In this document: positions 17,089 to 26,999 of the stretch, piece after piece
How positions within the stretch are numbered: position 1 is the first letter of the stretch
Layout: each line of letters opens with the position of its first letter
NCBI RefSeq assembly: GCF_008312835.1
Contig: NZ_VSKS01000007.1
Coordinates: 1 to 64,000, forward strand
DNA: 64,000 nucleotides
DNA from: Streptomyces marokkonensis
GTDB lineage: Bacteria > Actinomycetota > Actinomycetes > Streptomycetales > Streptomycetaceae
Reading direction: 5' to 3'
Position numbers and translations under genes: made by a program
The notes under the pieces: generated by a model
Seen by the model: only the letters and a program-made list of their open reading frames with translations
Databases searched by the model: none
What the model was told of the DNA's origin: nothing

Positions 17089-17961
17089 ATGGGACTGCTG
17101 ACGGAAGGCGGCTCGGCGCTGCGCGGCCGGATCGGGCACGCGATCTTCTCCAGGGTGGCCGGGCCGGACGGCCCGGACAACCGCGCCCGCATCCACGGCA
17201 CACCCGGGCCGCGCTGGTTCGGCCCCGAGCGGCCGGTCAGAAGGGTGCACGGGGACGCCTCGATGTTCATCGGCGGTCTGTCGGCCCTGCTGCTGCAGTC
17301 GCTGCACCCGCTGGCGATGGCCGCCGTCGCCGGGCATTCCGGGTTCCGCGGGGACCCCTGGGGACGCCTCCAGCGGACCAGCACCTTCCTCGCCGTCACC
17401 ACCTACGGCACCGCCGACGCCGCCCAGCGGGCCGTCGACCGGGTCCGGGCCGTCCACGAGACGGTGCGCGGCACGACCGCGGACGGTGAGGAGTACCGGG
17501 CCGCCGACCCCCACCTGCTGTGCTGGGTGCACATCGCGGAGGTCGACAGCTTCCTGCGCGCCCACCAGCGCTACGGGGCGCATCCCCTGGACGAGGAGGG
17601 CTGTGACGGATACGTCGCCGACATGGCACGCATCGCCACCGCCCTCGGCATACCCGACCCGCCGGTCGACCGCGCCGGACTCGACGAGCGGCTGGCCGCC
17701 TACCGCCCGGAACTGCGCGCCACCCCCGAGGCACGCAGCACGGCCCGCTTCCTGCTGCTCAACCCGCCCGTCCCGCTGCTCGCCCGGCTGCCGTACGGCG
17801 TCCTCGCCGCCAATGCCGTCTCCCTCCTGCCGGGCTGGGCCTCCCGCGCCCTGTGGCTGCCCCGCGTCCCGCCGGCCGAGAGCGTGTGCGTCCGTCCGCT
17901 CGGCACCGCCGTCACCGCGGGCATCCGCTGGGCCCTGGCACCGACCCGCGACACGCCCTGA
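17089..17961 (+). CDS. MpaB-like oxygenase (DUF2236)
   Basis: A 290-residue protein of the MpaB/latex-clearing-protein-related DUF2236 family, heme-dependent oxygenases in the characterised members. The family pattern is clear: RRVHGDASMFIGGLSALLLQ, QSLHPLAMAAVAGHS, and the central LLCWVHIAEVDSFLRA, where the histidines are candidate heme ligands. The ATG at 17089 follows GGGCGGAGCGAGCC. The natural substrate is unknown. It stands just ahead of the SRPBCC/oxidoreductase operon on the same strand, separated by 97 bases. Confidence 0.88.
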   Translation: MGLLTEGGSALRGRIGHAIFSRVAGPDGPDNRARIHGTPGPRWFGPERPVRRVHGDASMFIGGLSALLLQSLHPLAMAAVAGHSGFRGDPWGRLQRTSTFLAVTTYGTADAAQRAVDRVRAVHETVRGTTADGEEYRAADPHLLCWVHIAEVDSFLRAHQRYGAHPLDEEGCDGYVADMARIATALGIPDPPVDRAGLDERLAAYRPELRATPEARSTARFLLLNPPVPLLARLPYGVLAANAVSLLPGWASRALWLPRVPPAESVCVRPLGTAVTAGIRWALAPTRDTP

Positions 17962-18058
17962 CCCGGCCGTGCGCGCTCCTCGCCCCGCCGCCGGTTGACG
18001 CGCGCCAGAGGGGGCACTCAGTGCTGGCTGGTGTCGCTCATGGACACAGGAGGTCGAA

Positions 18059-18565
18059 GTGGCGGTACGCCATCGTCTGATCAAAGCGAGCCCGCGGTCC
18101 GTGTGGACCGTGCTCGAGGACGGCACCCGCTATGCGGAGTGGGTCGTGGGGACCTCGTCGTCGGAGCCCGTCCGCGGGCACTGGCCGGAGCTCGGTTCCG
18201 CGATCGCCTACGAGGTGCGGTTCGGCCCCGTGCGCCTGTCCAACGAGACCGTCGTCCGGCGCTGCGTACCCGGCGAGGCCCTGGAACTCGAGGCCAAGGC
18301 CGGACCGCTCGGCACGGCGCGGATCGCCCTGGAGGTGCGGCCCTGGGGCGACCACTGCCTGGTGATCGTGGACGAGCATCCGCTGCGGGGCGCGGGCGGC
18401 AAGCTGCACAACGTGGCCGTGGAGGGCCTCATCCAGGTCCGCCACCGGGCCATGCTCGCCCGGCTCGCGCGGATCTGTGAGGCCGAGGCGGCGGAGGAGG
18501 AGCGGCGCCGGCCCATGGGCCAGGTCGTCGCGCCGGACCCCGGCGTGGGAGGCGCCCGTGCCTGA
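18059..18565 (+). CDS. SRPBCC-superfamily (START/Bet v 1-like) protein
   Basis: A 168-residue protein with the helix-grip fold that binds hydrophobic ligands. The N-terminus VRHRLIKASPRSVWTVLEDG and the Tyr-Ala-Glu-Trp motif after it are typical of the polyketide cyclase/dehydrase-like SRPBCC group. The C-terminal helix is rich in Ala, Glu and Arg. The GTG start is supported by AGGAGGTCGAA directly upstream. Its stop overlaps the start of the FAD oxidoreductase gene by eight bases, so the proteins are likely co-translated. A ligand-carrying or cyclase role for that pathway is inference. Confidence 0.83.
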   Translation: MAVRHRLIKASPRSVWTVLEDGTRYAEWVVGTSSSEPVRGHWPELGSAIAYEVRFGPVRLSNETVVRRCVPGEALELEAKAGPLGTARIALEVRPWGDHCLVIVDEHPLRGAGGKLHNVAVEGLIQVRHRAMLARLARICEAEAAEEERRRPMGQVVAPDPGVGGARA

Positions 18566-20207
18566 CGCCGTGGTCATCGGGGCCGGGCCCAACGGACTGG
18601 TCGCCGCGAACCTGCTCGCCGACGCCGGCTGGAGTGTGGAGGTACTGGAGGAACAGCCGGAACCCGGCGGCGCCGTGCGCCACGACCGGGGTGCCGACCC
18701 CGACTTCGTCAGCGACCTCTGCAGCTCCTTCTATCCGCTGGCCGCCGCCTCCCCGGTCGTCTCCGGGCTGCACCTGGAGCGTCACGGACTGCGCTGGAGC
18801 CATGCTCCGCACGTGGTCGCGCATCCGCGGAGCGACGGCCGGTGCGCGGTGCTCGACCGCCGTGTCGACGTCACCGCCGACTCCCTGGAGGCCTTCGCGC
18901 CGGGGGACGGGGCCGCATGGCGCCGCCTGCACGACATGTGGGAGAGCCTCCGGCCCGACCTCCTGGACGCCCTGTTCACTCCCTTCCCGCCCGTCCGTTC
19001 CGGCCTGCGGCTCGCTGTGAGGCTGCGCGGCACGGGAGGGCTGCGCATGGCGCGCACCCTGGTCCTGCCGGTGCGCCGCATGGCGGAGGAGGAGTTCCGC
19101 GGCGAGGGCGGAGGGCTGCTGCTGGCCGGCAACGCGCTCCACGCGGACCTGGCACCGGAGGCCGCGGGCAGCGGCGGCTTCGGCTGGCTGATGTCGATGC
19201 TCGGGCAGACGTACGGCTTCCCCGTACCGGCCGGCGGCTCCGGAGCCCTCACCGAGGCCCTGGCGCGCCGTCTGGAGTCGCTCGGCGGGGTGCTGCGCTG
19301 CGGGCAGCGCGTGGACCGCGTCGTCGTGCGCGGCGGAAGGGCGGTCGGGGTGCGAACCGCCGGGGGTGACACGGTCGCCGCCGGCCGTGCTGTCCTCGCC
19401 GACGTGGCAGTGCCCGCGCTGTACGGCGAGCTCGTCGCCCCCGAGCACCTGCCCGCCCAGGTACTGACCGACCTGCGGCGCTTCCAGTGGGACTTCGCCA
19501 CCTTCAAGGTCGACTGGGCGCTCGACGGACCGGTGCCCTGGAGCTGCGAGCAGGCCGCGGGCGCCGGAACCGTCCACCTCGCGGACGGCCTCGACGAGCT
19601 CACCCGGTTCGCCGCCCAGCTCGCCACCGGCAGCGTCCCGGACCGGCCCTTCTGCCTGTTCGGCCAGATGACGACCTCCGACCCCTCCCGTTCCCCCCGG
19701 GGCACCGAGTCCGCGTGGGCGTACACGCACGTGCCCCACGACATCGTGGGCGACGCGGGCGGGGAATCCCTGACCGGAGCATGGACCGCCGCGGAGCAGG
19801 AGATCATGGCCGACCGCGTCGAGCGCCAGGTGGAACGCTTCGCGCCCGGCTTCCGGAGCGGGATCCGGGCCCGGCGCATCCTTGCCCCGCCCACGCTCCA
19901 GTCGCTCGACCGGAATCTGCACGGCGGTGCCATCAACGGCGGCACCGCGGCCATGCACCAGCAGCTGTTCTTCCGCCCGGCCCCGGGCACCGGACGCCCC
20001 GAGACCCCCGTCAAGGGCCTGTACCTGGCGTCCGCCGGTGCCCATCCGGGCGGCGGCGTGCACGGCGCGCCGGGCGCCAACGCCGCCCGCGCCGCCCTGC
20101 GCCGGCATCTGGCCCCGTCCCTGGCCGGGGCACAGCGACTGCTGACCCGGCGCGACCGCACCGGACGCAGGCAACCGGACGCCGACCGAAGGGCCGCGGA
20201 CGGATGA
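18558..20207 (+). CDS. CrtI-like FAD-dependent oxidoreductase
   Basis: A 549-residue flavoprotein of the phytoene desaturase-related amine oxidase family. The dinucleotide-binding motif VVIGAGPNGLVAANLLADAG lies at the very N-terminus. The GAVRHD segment that follows and the C-terminal LYLASAGAHPGGGVHGAPG (the second FAD contact) are typical of the group. The GTG at 18558 gives the standard start; a GTG start overlapping the previous gene suggests coupling. It is not the carotenoid CrtI, which is at 23923. Animal and bacterial relatives include retinol saturase-like and PYROXD2-like proteins; the substrate is unknown, presumably a lipid. Confidence 0.85.
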   Translation: MPDAVVIGAGPNGLVAANLLADAGWSVEVLEEQPEPGGAVRHDRGADPDFVSDLCSSFYPLAAASPVVSGLHLERHGLRWSHAPHVVAHPRSDGRCAVLDRRVDVTADSLEAFAPGDGAAWRRLHDMWESLRPDLLDALFTPFPPVRSGLRLAVRLRGTGGLRMARTLVLPVRRMAEEEFRGEGGGLLLAGNALHADLAPEAAGSGGFGWLMSMLGQTYGFPVPAGGSGALTEALARRLESLGGVLRCGQRVDRVVVRGGRAVGVRTAGGDTVAAGRAVLADVAVPALYGELVAPEHLPAQVLTDLRRFQWDFATFKVDWALDGPVPWSCEQAAGAGTVHLADGLDELTRFAAQLATGSVPDRPFCLFGQMTTSDPSRSPRGTESAWAYTHVPHDIVGDAGGESLTGAWTAAEQEIMADRVERQVERFAPGFRSGIRARRILAPPTLQSLDRNLHGGAINGGTAAMHQQLFFRPAPGTGRPETPVKGLYLASAGAHPGGGVHGAPGANAARAALRRHLAPSLAGAQRLLTRRDRTGRRQPDADRRAADG

Positions 20208-20283
20208 CCGGGCGTACCGGAGCGGCCGCAGCACACCACCCCGGCGGCCCGCGACACCAACGACCACAGGCGGAGACGAGACG

Positions 20284-20754
20284 ATGACCGGACACGACGA
20301 CCGCCCCGACCACGCCCACCGGCGCCCCGAGGGCGTCAGCGACGAGACGGTGGAGGCGCTCGGATCGCTGTCGAAGGCACTGGAGACGACCGAGCGGGCC
20401 CGGGGCCACCTCTACAGCTTCCACCAGCTCACCGGCACCGCCGACCTCGAACTGGACCGGGCGGTCGAACTGCTGCACAAGGCCGGGCACGCGGACTGGG
20501 CCGAGACGGTGCGGACCCAGGTGCTGGGCCGCAACGTGATCCCGGGCCACTGGACGTTCCAGATCGTCGAGGCGTACGACACCACGTACTACCAGCCCTT
20601 CAGGGAGCTCGAACAGGCCGCCGTCGAGGAACTGGCCGAGGGCCGGGACCATCTGTACGAGGCCGAGATGAAGGAGGCCCGCCGCACCGTCGGCCATCCC
20701 GACCACACGGCCCGCCCCGGCACGCGCCGCGACGGGGACGGGGACGGACGATGA
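20284..20754 (+). CDS. Hypothetical protein in oxidoreductase operon
   Basis: A 156-residue soluble protein that I do not recognise. It is predicted to be mainly helical (SDETVEALGSLSKALETTER) with a central aromatic stretch (GHWTFQIVEAYDTTYYQPF) and a basic/acidic low-complexity tail. It has no cysteine, membrane segment or known motif. The ATG at 20284 follows GGCGGAGACGAGACG. It overlaps the SDR gene start as ATGA and sits 76 bases after the FAD oxidoreductase gene, so it belongs to that operon. Similar proteins are found in other Streptomyces beside such genes. Confidence 0.7.
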   Translation: MTGHDDRPDHAHRRPEGVSDETVEALGSLSKALETTERARGHLYSFHQLTGTADLELDRAVELLHKAGHADWAETVRTQVLGRNVIPGHWTFQIVEAYDTTYYQPFRELEQAAVEELAEGRDHLYEAEMKEARRTVGHPDHTARPGTRRDGDGDGR

Positions 20755-21626
20755 GCGGCTCCCCGCTCCGTGACCGCACCGTCGTGGTGACGGGTGCCGC
20801 GCGGGGTATCGGCGCGGCGGTGTCCCGCGACCTCGCCACGCGCGGCGCCCGGATCGCCCTGCTCGGCCACGAGGGGGCGGGTCTGGCGGCCGTGGCGGCG
20901 AGCCTGCCGACGGATGCGCTGGTGTGCGAGGTCGACATCACCGACGAGGCCGCGCTGGACGAGGCCGCCGGCCTGGTCAGGGCACGCCTCGGCGCTCCCT
21001 CCGCGGTGGTGGCGAACGCGGGTGTGGCCGAGGGCGGCCCGTTCGTCACCTCCGATCCGGCCCAGTGGCGGCGGGTGATCGACGTCAACCTGACGGGCAG
21101 TGCGGCCACGGCCCGCGCCTTCCTGCCGGATCTGCTGGCGACCAAGGGCTACTACCTCCAGGTCGCCTCGCTGGCCTCGATCGGCGCCGCCCCGATGATG
21201 AGCGCCTACTGCGCCTCCAAGGCGGGCGTGGAGGCCTTCGCCCACTCCCTGCGCGCCGAAGTGGCACACCACGGCGTGGCCGTCGGCATCGGGTACCTGA
21301 ACTGGACCGACACCGACATGATCCGCGACGCCGACCGTCATCCCGTCCTGCGGGAGCTGCGCGGCCACATGCCGCCGCCCGCCCGGCGCCTGTACTCGGT
21401 GGAGCAGGTCGCCGCCCGGCTCGCGGCGGCGGTGGAACGCCGCAGCACGGCCGTCTACGTGCCCCGGTGGCTGCGCCTCGCGCAGGCGGCGCGGGCCGCG
21501 CTGCCCCCGGTCGTGCTCCTGGTGGCCCGCCGGGAACTGTCCCGGCTGGAGGCCGAGGACCCCATGCGGCACACCGGATTCCTCGGCGCGGGCGGCGAGG
21601 CCGACCGGACCGCGACCCACCCGTGA
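20751..21626 (+). CDS. Short-chain dehydrogenase/reductase
   Basis: A 291-residue NAD(P)-dependent classical SDR. The cofactor motif is VVVTGAARGIGAAV (TGxxxGIG). The VANAG motif is present as VVANAGV. The catalytic Ser lies in VASLASIG and the YxxxK motif is YCASK. The C-terminal part extends about 40 residues past the typical end and contains a hydrophobic helix (AALPPVVLLVARREL), perhaps a membrane-association segment. The ATG overlaps the preceding stop. Last gene of the SRPBCC-FAD-SDR operon, in which it could oxidise or reduce the same lipid-like substrate. Confidence 0.9.
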   Translation: MSGSPLRDRTVVVTGAARGIGAAVSRDLATRGARIALLGHEGAGLAAVAASLPTDALVCEVDITDEAALDEAAGLVRARLGAPSAVVANAGVAEGGPFVTSDPAQWRRVIDVNLTGSAATARAFLPDLLATKGYYLQVASLASIGAAPMMSAYCASKAGVEAFAHSLRAEVAHHGVAVGIGYLNWTDTDMIRDADRHPVLRELRGHMPPPARRLYSVEQVAARLAAAVERRSTAVYVPRWLRLAQAARAALPPVVLLVARRELSRLEAEDPMRHTGFLGAGGEADRTATHP

Positions 21627-21920
21627 CACCGGCCCGCGGTCATCCCCTCCGTCCCCTCCGCCCCGGCCCCGGACCGCGGGACCCGTCCTGACCGGGGCCC
21701 GTCTCCGCCTGGCGGCGGTCGGACCACGTCCCGCGTCGATTCGGGCCGGCGTGCGACTCAGCGCTGACCGGGTGACCGGCCGACGACGTGTGGGGCTGCT
21801 CCGGACGTGCGGCCCGGTCGGATCGCGTCCGTGGTCTACCCGGCCAGGACCGGGCCCGTCGGCGGCCGGTCGCGGCGCGTCGCGGGCCCGCCCGGTCCGG
21901 CCGAGGCCGAGGCGGGCGGG
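21627..21920. other. Gap between convergent genes, no gene seen
   Basis: About 290 bases between the SDR gene and the carotenoid operon end. Only very GC-rich, partly pyrimidine-rich sequence was seen, with short hairpins but no clear coding frame. Transcription from both sides probably ends here. Confidence 0.5.
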
Positions 21921-22928
21921 TCAGCCCGGGAAACGACCCGAGGAGCGTAGTGACCAGCGGCGTTCCGCGTAGGCCAGGTCGTCGCGCCACAGGCGGCCGG
22001 CGGCGGCCCGTACCAGCGGGCGCAGCAGGGGCGCCGCACCGCGCGCCAGCGCGAAACCCGGACGGTCGGACCCGGCCACCACCGCTTCGACGACCGCCGT
22101 ACGGGGCCGCCCCCGGTGGTCCGTGCCCAGGGGCGTGGCGTGGGACTCGACCACGGAGCCGGCCCCCTCGCCCTCCGTGATGCGCATGACGACCGTGCGC
22201 GGCTCGGGCGCGGTGAACTCGGCCCGCACCGGCACCACCAGACGACCCGCCACCTTGAAGGACACGTCCACGGTGAAGGCGTCCCCGCTCGCGTCCGAGC
22301 CGTCCGGCGCGCCGGTCACGGTGAGGTCGACGAACGAGTACGGGTGGAACCAGGCCCCGTGCCAGGGATCGAGGCGGTTGGCCACGACGTCCTCGGGTTC
22401 GCAGGTGCCCACCCCGGTGTACACGGCCGTCAGGGCCCTGTCCGGCCGCACCGGGACCACCGGCGCGTCCAGCGGCGGTTCGCCGCCCACCGCGTCCAGG
22501 CGGATCCACAGCAGCACGCCGTCGTCGTGCACCGGGAACGGCTCCCACCCCGCGAAGGGACCGCCGTCCAGGGCCAGTCCGTGCCAGTGGCACACCAGCG
22601 TCCCGCAGCGGACGGGACTGTCCCGCAGCGGCGCGCCCAGGTGCGGGCAGATCCCGGGCCCTGCCACCGGGTGGCCCCCGGCGTCCCGCCAGAGCACCAC
22701 CTCCTGCCCCGCCACGGTCCGCGCCAGCGGACGGCCGGCGCGCAGGTCGCGGGAGGCGCCCACGACGTACCAGTTGCCGGACGGACGTGCCTGGGCCCGC
22801 TTGAGCGCCCCGGCGATGACGGCCGGCCGCGCCTCGCGCCAGGTGGGACGCTGCCGGTCCCACGGCACCGCACGCCTGCGCAGGGACAGCGGCAGACGCC
22901 GGCGCCCGCCCGTGGATCCGGTGTTCAT
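21921..22928 (-). CDS. Rieske [2Fe-2S] protein of the carotenoid operon (DUF5914-like)
   Basis: A 335-residue protein. The N-terminal half holds a Rieske domain with cluster ligands C94, H96 (CPHLGAP) and C113, H116 (CHWHG). The C-terminal half resembles the DUF5914 region found after Rieske domains in actinobacterial carotenoid clusters. The classic Rieske oxygenase iron triad is not obvious to me. It is the last gene of crtE-crtI-crtB, and its ATG overlaps the crtB stop (ATGA). A role in oxygenating or tailoring the carotenoid is likely but unproven. The ATG at 22928 follows GAGGGGG. Confidence 0.85.
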   Translation of the reverse strand: MNTGSTGGRRRLPLSLRRRAVPWDRQRPTWREARPAVIAGALKRAQARPSGNWYVVGASRDLRAGRPLARTVAGQEVVLWRDAGGHPVAGPGICPHLGAPLRDSPVRCGTLVCHWHGLALDGGPFAGWEPFPVHDDGVLLWIRLDAVGGEPPLDAPVVPVRPDRALTAVYTGVGTCEPEDVVANRLDPWHGAWFHPYSFVDLTVTGAPDGSDASGDAFTVDVSFKVAGRLVVPVRAEFTAPEPRTVVMRITEGEGAGSVVESHATPLGTDHRGRPRTAVVEAVVAGSDRPGFALARGAAPLLRPLVRAAAGRLWRDDLAYAERRWSLRSSGRFPG

Positions 22929-23926
22929 GCGGCCCCCTCGGAAACAGCCGGGTACGGATCGAGCTGACGGACGTCCGGGGGCCCGTCGCCGCCACGGGCG
23001 CGCAGCCGGGCGGCGACCACCCGGGCGAGCCCGTCGGCGGCGACCACGGCGCGCCGCCGGCGGGGGACCACCGCCCGGTGGTGCAGCACCGACCAGCCGT
23101 CCCGGGCCACGGCGTCCAGGATGCCGCCGTACAGCACGAACGCCGTACGGATGCACGGCCGGGACACCGGTTCCAGCATCGCGAGCCCCGGTGCGGCCTC
23201 CCGGTACACGCCCCGGGTCAGTGCCTCGAACTCCCTCAGCGCCGAGGTGACACGCGGGTCGCGGCGGCCCGTGTCCCGGCTCCAGCGGAGCAGCGCCCGG
23301 TCGGCGCCGTGCGCGGCGAGCAGGTCCGCGGGCAGGTAGACGCGTCCCCGGTCGAGGTCCTCGCCCACGTCGCGCAGGAAGTTGGTCAGCTGGAACGCCA
23401 CCCCGAGCGCGGCCGCGTGCGGCTCGGCCGCCGCGCGCGGGACGACCGTGCCGAGGACCGGCAGCATCTGCAGCCCGATGACCGCGGCGGAGCCGTGCAT
23501 GTACCGGCGCAGCTCCGCGTAGTCGGCGTAGTCCGTCACCACCAGGTCGGCACGCATGGCGGCCATGAAGTCGGCGAAATGGGCGTGGTCGATGGTGTAG
23601 CGGCGTGCCGTGTCGGCGAGGGCCCGCACCACCGGTTCGGCACTGTCGCCGTCCCGCAGACCCTTGTCCAGTTCGCGTTCGAGCGCGGACAGTTCGGCGT
23701 CCCGGCGCGTGGTGTCCGCGCCGGTGCCGAGCGCGTCGACGATGTCGTCGGCCCAGCGGGCGAAGCCGTACAGGGCGTGCACGGCGGGGCGGCGCTCCAC
23801 GGGCAGCAGCCGGGTGGCGAGGAAGTACGTCCTGCCGTGCCGGGCGTTGAGCACCCGGCAGCGGCGGTAGGCCTCGCGCAGCGCCGGATCGCCGACGCCC
23901 GCCGCGTCCAGTTCACGGTCGGTCAT
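22925..23926 (-). CDS. crtB: Phytoene synthase CrtB
   Basis: Condenses two geranylgeranyl diphosphates into phytoene. 333 residues of the trans-isoprenyl synthase, head-to-head family. The two aspartate-rich motifs are DDIVD at 60-64 and DVGED at 186-190, which bind the diphosphates through Mg. YGFARWADD and QLTNFLRDV are standard family blocks. The ATG overlaps the crtI stop and the stop overlaps the Rieske start, so all are coupled. The GGAGG-like site lies within crtI. Confidence 0.95.
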   Translation of the reverse strand: MTDRELDAAGVGDPALREAYRRCRVLNARHGRTYFLATRLLPVERRPAVHALYGFARWADDIVDALGTGADTTRRDAELSALERELDKGLRDGDSAEPVVRALADTARRYTIDHAHFADFMAAMRADLVVTDYADYAELRRYMHGSAAVIGLQMLPVLGTVVPRAAAEPHAAALGVAFQLTNFLRDVGEDLDRGRVYLPADLLAAHGADRALLRWSRDTGRRDPRVTSALREFEALTRGVYREAAPGLAMLEPVSRPCIRTAFVLYGGILDAVARDGWSVLHHRAVVPRRRRAVVAADGLARVVAARLRARGGDGPPDVRQLDPYPAVSEGAA

Positions 23927-25452
23927 GCGGAAGCCTCCTGCGTCGCGGTGAGGGGGACACGCGGCCGTCCCGGACCGCCGGTGATCCGTGCCGCGGCCAG
24001 CTTCCCGGACAGCAGCACGGTCGGCACGCCGACGCCGGGGGTGGTGCCGCAGCCGGCCAGCACGGCGTTCTCGGTGCCGCGGACCAGGTTGCGGGGCCGG
24101 AACGGGCCCGTCTGGGCGAAGGTGTGGGCCGCGGAGAACGGAGTACCGGCCGCGTGGCCCTGCGCGTGCCAGCTCGCGGGCGTGACCACGCACTCCGTCT
24201 CGACGGCGGCCCCCAGGCCGGCCAGGCCGCGCCGCTCGAGCTCCCGCAGCAAACCGTCCCGGTAGCGGGGGGCCAGGTCCGTCCACGCGGCGGCGTCCGG
24301 GCCGATGTCGGTGTTGGGGCACGGAGCGAGGACGTAGTGCAGATGGCGTCCCGGCGGGGCGAGGTCCGGGTCGGTGGCGGTGGGCCGCGTGATGAGCAGC
24401 GAGGGATCGCTCATCAGCCGGCCTTCGCGGGTGAGTTCGCCGAACGTGCCGCGCCAGGCGGCACCGAAGGAGATGGTGTGGTGGGCGAGCTGCGGCCAGG
24501 TCCGGTCGGTGCCGAGGTGCAGCACGACCGCGGACGGGGAGTGCCGCAGCCGCACGGGGCGCCGTGGCGAGCGGCCCAGGAGCCGGTAGGCGACGGGAAG
24601 GTCGGGGGTCAGGACGACCGCGTCGCAGGGGATCCGGCCCTGGTCGGTGATGACGGCTGTGATCCGGTCGCCGGAGCGCTCCAGGCGGCTCACCTCGTGG
24701 CCGAACCGCAGGTCGGCGCCCGCGTCGGCGGCGGCGTCCGCCATGGCACGCGGCAGCGCGTGCATCCCGCCGCGCGGGAAGTACACCCCGGCGACGGTGT
24801 CCATGTAGGCGATGACGGCGTAGGCGGCCAGGGCCCTGGCCGGCGGGACGCCCGCGTACAGGGCCTGGAAGGAGAAGACACGGCGCAGCCGCTCGTCCCG
24901 CAGGAACCGCCCGATGCGCGCGTCCAGCCGCCCGAAACCGCCCAGCGCCGCCAGCCGGGCCAGGTCGGCGTTCAGCAGGCCCAGCGGGGAGTCGAAGTTG
25001 GCGTCGATGAAACGGCGCATCTGCGCCCGGTACAGCCGTTCCAGCCAGTCGCGCAGCCGCATGTATCCCGCGGCCTCCCGGGAGCCGGCGAACCGCTCGA
25101 CCTCCGCGGCCATCGCGTCGGCTTCCGTGTGCACGTCGAGGCTGCTCCCGTCGGCGAAACCCGCCCGGTACGCCGGGTGCAGCGGCACGAGCTCCACACG
25201 CCCGCGCAGACTGTCCCCGACGGCGGCGAACGGCTCGTCGGCCAGGTCCGGCATGGTCAGCACCGTGGGACCGGTGTCGATCCGGTAGCCGTCGAGATCC
25301 AGGCGCCCGGCGCGTCCGCCGGGCAGCGCGTCCCGTTCGACGACGGTGACGCGCCGGCCGGCGCCCAGCAGGTGCAGGGCCGCGGACAGCCCGGCCAGTC
25401 CCGCGCCCACGACCACGACGTGATCCGTACGTCCCGCGACGGTGCGGTTCAC
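23923..25452 (-). CDS. crtI: Phytoene desaturase CrtI
   Basis: FAD-dependent desaturase converting phytoene to lycopene, 509 residues. The FAD-binding motif [21 protein letters not shown] lies at residues ~12-32, followed by ALPGGRAGR. The C-terminal FAD contact, [20 protein letters not shown], is the bacterial phytoene dehydrogenase signature. The start is GTG and overlaps the crtE stop by four bases; the stop overlaps crtB. The enzyme is probably peripheral to the membrane. Confidence 0.95.
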   Translation of the reverse strand: MNRTVAGRTDHVVVVGAGLAGLSAALHLLGAGRRVTVVERDALPGGRAGRLDLDGYRIDTGPTVLTMPDLADEPFAAVGDSLRGRVELVPLHPAYRAGFADGSSLDVHTEADAMAAEVERFAGSREAAGYMRLRDWLERLYRAQMRRFIDANFDSPLGLLNADLARLAALGGFGRLDARIGRFLRDERLRRVFSFQALYAGVPPARALAAYAVIAYMDTVAGVYFPRGGMHALPRAMADAAADAGADLRFGHEVSRLERSGDRITAVITDQGRIPCDAVVLTPDLPVAYRLLGRSPRRPVRLRHSPSAVVLHLGTDRTWPQLAHHTISFGAAWRGTFGELTREGRLMSDPSLLITRPTATDPDLAPPGRHLHYVLAPCPNTDIGPDAAAWTDLAPRYRDGLLRELERRGLAGLGAAVETECVVTPASWHAQGHAAGTPFSAAHTFAQTGPFRPRNLVRGTENAVLAGCGTTPGVGVPTVLLSGKLAAARITGGPGRPRVPLTATQEASA

Positions 25453-26756
25453 CGGCCGGCCCCCTCGCCACCGGCGGCCCGCACCGGCCGCGGCCGGCTG
25501 CCGCAGGGGGGCGCGTCCCGCGGGGGTCCCTCACCCGCCGCGGAGGCCAGCAGCAGCCGCAGCCGCTCCCCGCCGTGCGGATCGAGGAGGGCACCGTCGA
25601 CATGCCGCAGCCCCTGGGCCACCAGCCGGTCGATCATCGCCTCCACCGTGCGCCGCGCCCCGGTGTTCGTCAGAACCTCCCGCACCTCCTCGAGCCCTTC
25701 CTCGGTGAGCGCGCCGTGGCCGAGCGAACGGTCCAGCACCCGCAAGGACCGGCGGTCGCCGGCGGCCTCGGCCCGTGCGTGGGCGAGGGCGACCAGACAC
25801 GTCGGCTTGCCCTCGCTGATGTCCCCACCCGCCGGCTTGCCGGTGGTCCGGGGATCACCGAACACGTCGCTGAGGTCGTCACGGAGCTGGAACGCCGTGC
25901 CCACACAGCGCCCGGCCGCGCACAGGGCCGCCGTGGTGCCGTCGTCCGCACCCGCCAGCGCGGCACCGAGGGCGATCGGCCGCTCGACCGAGTACAGGGC
26001 GCTCTTGAGGCGGGCGGCGCGCAGCGCGCGCGGCAGGGACCGCGACCCGGTCGCCTGACCGTGCAGGTCCAGGTACTGGCCGGCCACCATCTCCGTGCGC
26101 ATGTCGCTCCACAGCCTGCGCACCGTCCGTTCGCTGCGCCGTTCCAGCGGGGTCTCGGCCAGCAGGTCGTCCGCCCAGGCGAGCGCCAGGTCGCCGGCGA
26201 GGATCGCGGCCCCGCCCCCGAGGTGCCCGGCCCGCCCGCCCGGTGCGGCGTCCGCGTACTGGCCGGCGACGTCGACGTGCAGCGCGGGCCGCCCGCGGCG
26301 CAGCGCGGAGCCGTCCATCACGTCGTCGTGGACGAGCGCGCAGGTCTGCACGAGCTCGAGTGCCGCACCGATCCGCAGGGCCGCGGCGACCGGGACGGCG
26401 CCCCCGCCACCGCAGGCGCGCAGCGCCCACCACACGAAACGCGAGCGGGTGCGCTTGCCGCCCGCGCGGGTGAAGTGCGCGACGCGTCCGGCCAGGTCGT
26501 CGCCGAACAGCGGGTGCACGTCCCGCGCCCGGGCCACCCGGTCGGCCAGCACGTGCTCGAGCACGCGGCCGACCGCTCCCGCCACGTCCCGGTCCACGAC
26601 GGACGCGTCCTCGGTCCCTGGCGGGAGGGCGATGTGCTCGGTGTCGTACGGAACGCCGGGCGAGGCGCCGTCGGGCGGGCCCGGTGCCGACAACACCGGG
26701 CCCCCGACGAGCCGTGGCCCCGCCGTGTCGTGATCCTCCGTCTGTGTGCGCCCCAT
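25449..26756 (-). CDS. crtE: Geranylgeranyl diphosphate synthase CrtE
   Basis: All-trans polyprenyl diphosphate synthase, 435 residues, supplying C20 diphosphate to CrtB. The first aspartate-rich motif is DDVMD at 144-148 with GRPALH just after, and the second is DDLSD at 293-297 followed by [13 protein letters not shown]. The protein is longer than simple IspA/CrtE enzymes because of an N-terminal extension of about 55 residues and a C-terminal Pro/Gly/Arg-rich tail. The ATG at 26756 is selected for GAGAGGAA seven bases upstream; the frame remains open to 26816. First gene of the minus-strand crt operon. Confidence 0.93.
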   Translation of the reverse strand: MGRTQTEDHDTAGPRLVGGPVLSAPGPPDGASPGVPYDTEHIALPPGTEDASVVDRDVAGAVGRVLEHVLADRVARARDVHPLFGDDLAGRVAHFTRAGGKRTRSRFVWWALRACGGGGAVPVAAALRIGAALELVQTCALVHDDVMDGSALRRGRPALHVDVAGQYADAAPGGRAGHLGGGAAILAGDLALAWADDLLAETPLERRSERTVRRLWSDMRTEMVAGQYLDLHGQATGSRSLPRALRAARLKSALYSVERPIALGAALAGADDGTTAALCAAGRCVGTAFQLRDDLSDVFGDPRTTGKPAGGDISEGKPTCLVALAHARAEAAGDRRSLRVLDRSLGHGALTEEGLEEVREVLTNTGARRTVEAMIDRLVAQGLRHVDGALLDPHGGERLRLLLASAAGEGPPRDAPPCGSRPRPVRAAGGEGAGR

Positions 26757-26999
26757 CCCGGTTCCTCTCGTCCTGACGCCGATCGTTCCGTGCCCGACCC
26801 CTTTCCGCTCGCGCACCGCACACGGATGCAGTACGAGGGCGAACTGGTCCGACGAACTGCCGCCGCATGCCTTCCCCCTGAGCGCCCCTTCTCACCGGTG
26901 GCGGTCCGTCACACATTCGAGTGACCTGCATCCGATCGGGCACACAGACAGGAATGCTGGCCAGGTGCGGGTCGTCAGGATCGGGAGGAGTGTGCCGTC
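26757..26999. promoter_or_regulatory. Divergent crtE/crtY promoter region
   Basis: 243 bases between the two divergent carotenoid operons must carry both promoters. An inverted repeat with arms GTCAC (26908-26912) and GTGAC (26921-26925) is visible near the middle. In S. coelicolor the matching region is driven by the light-induced ECF sigma factor LitS; no litS or litR lies in this window. The operator role of the repeat is inference. Confidence 0.6.

Noticed and set aside
22925-25603. Fusion of a CrtI-region protein with CrtB (892-codon frame)
   Set aside because: The upstream half is an off-frame shadow of crtI; crtB starts at its own ATG with the ATGA overlap.
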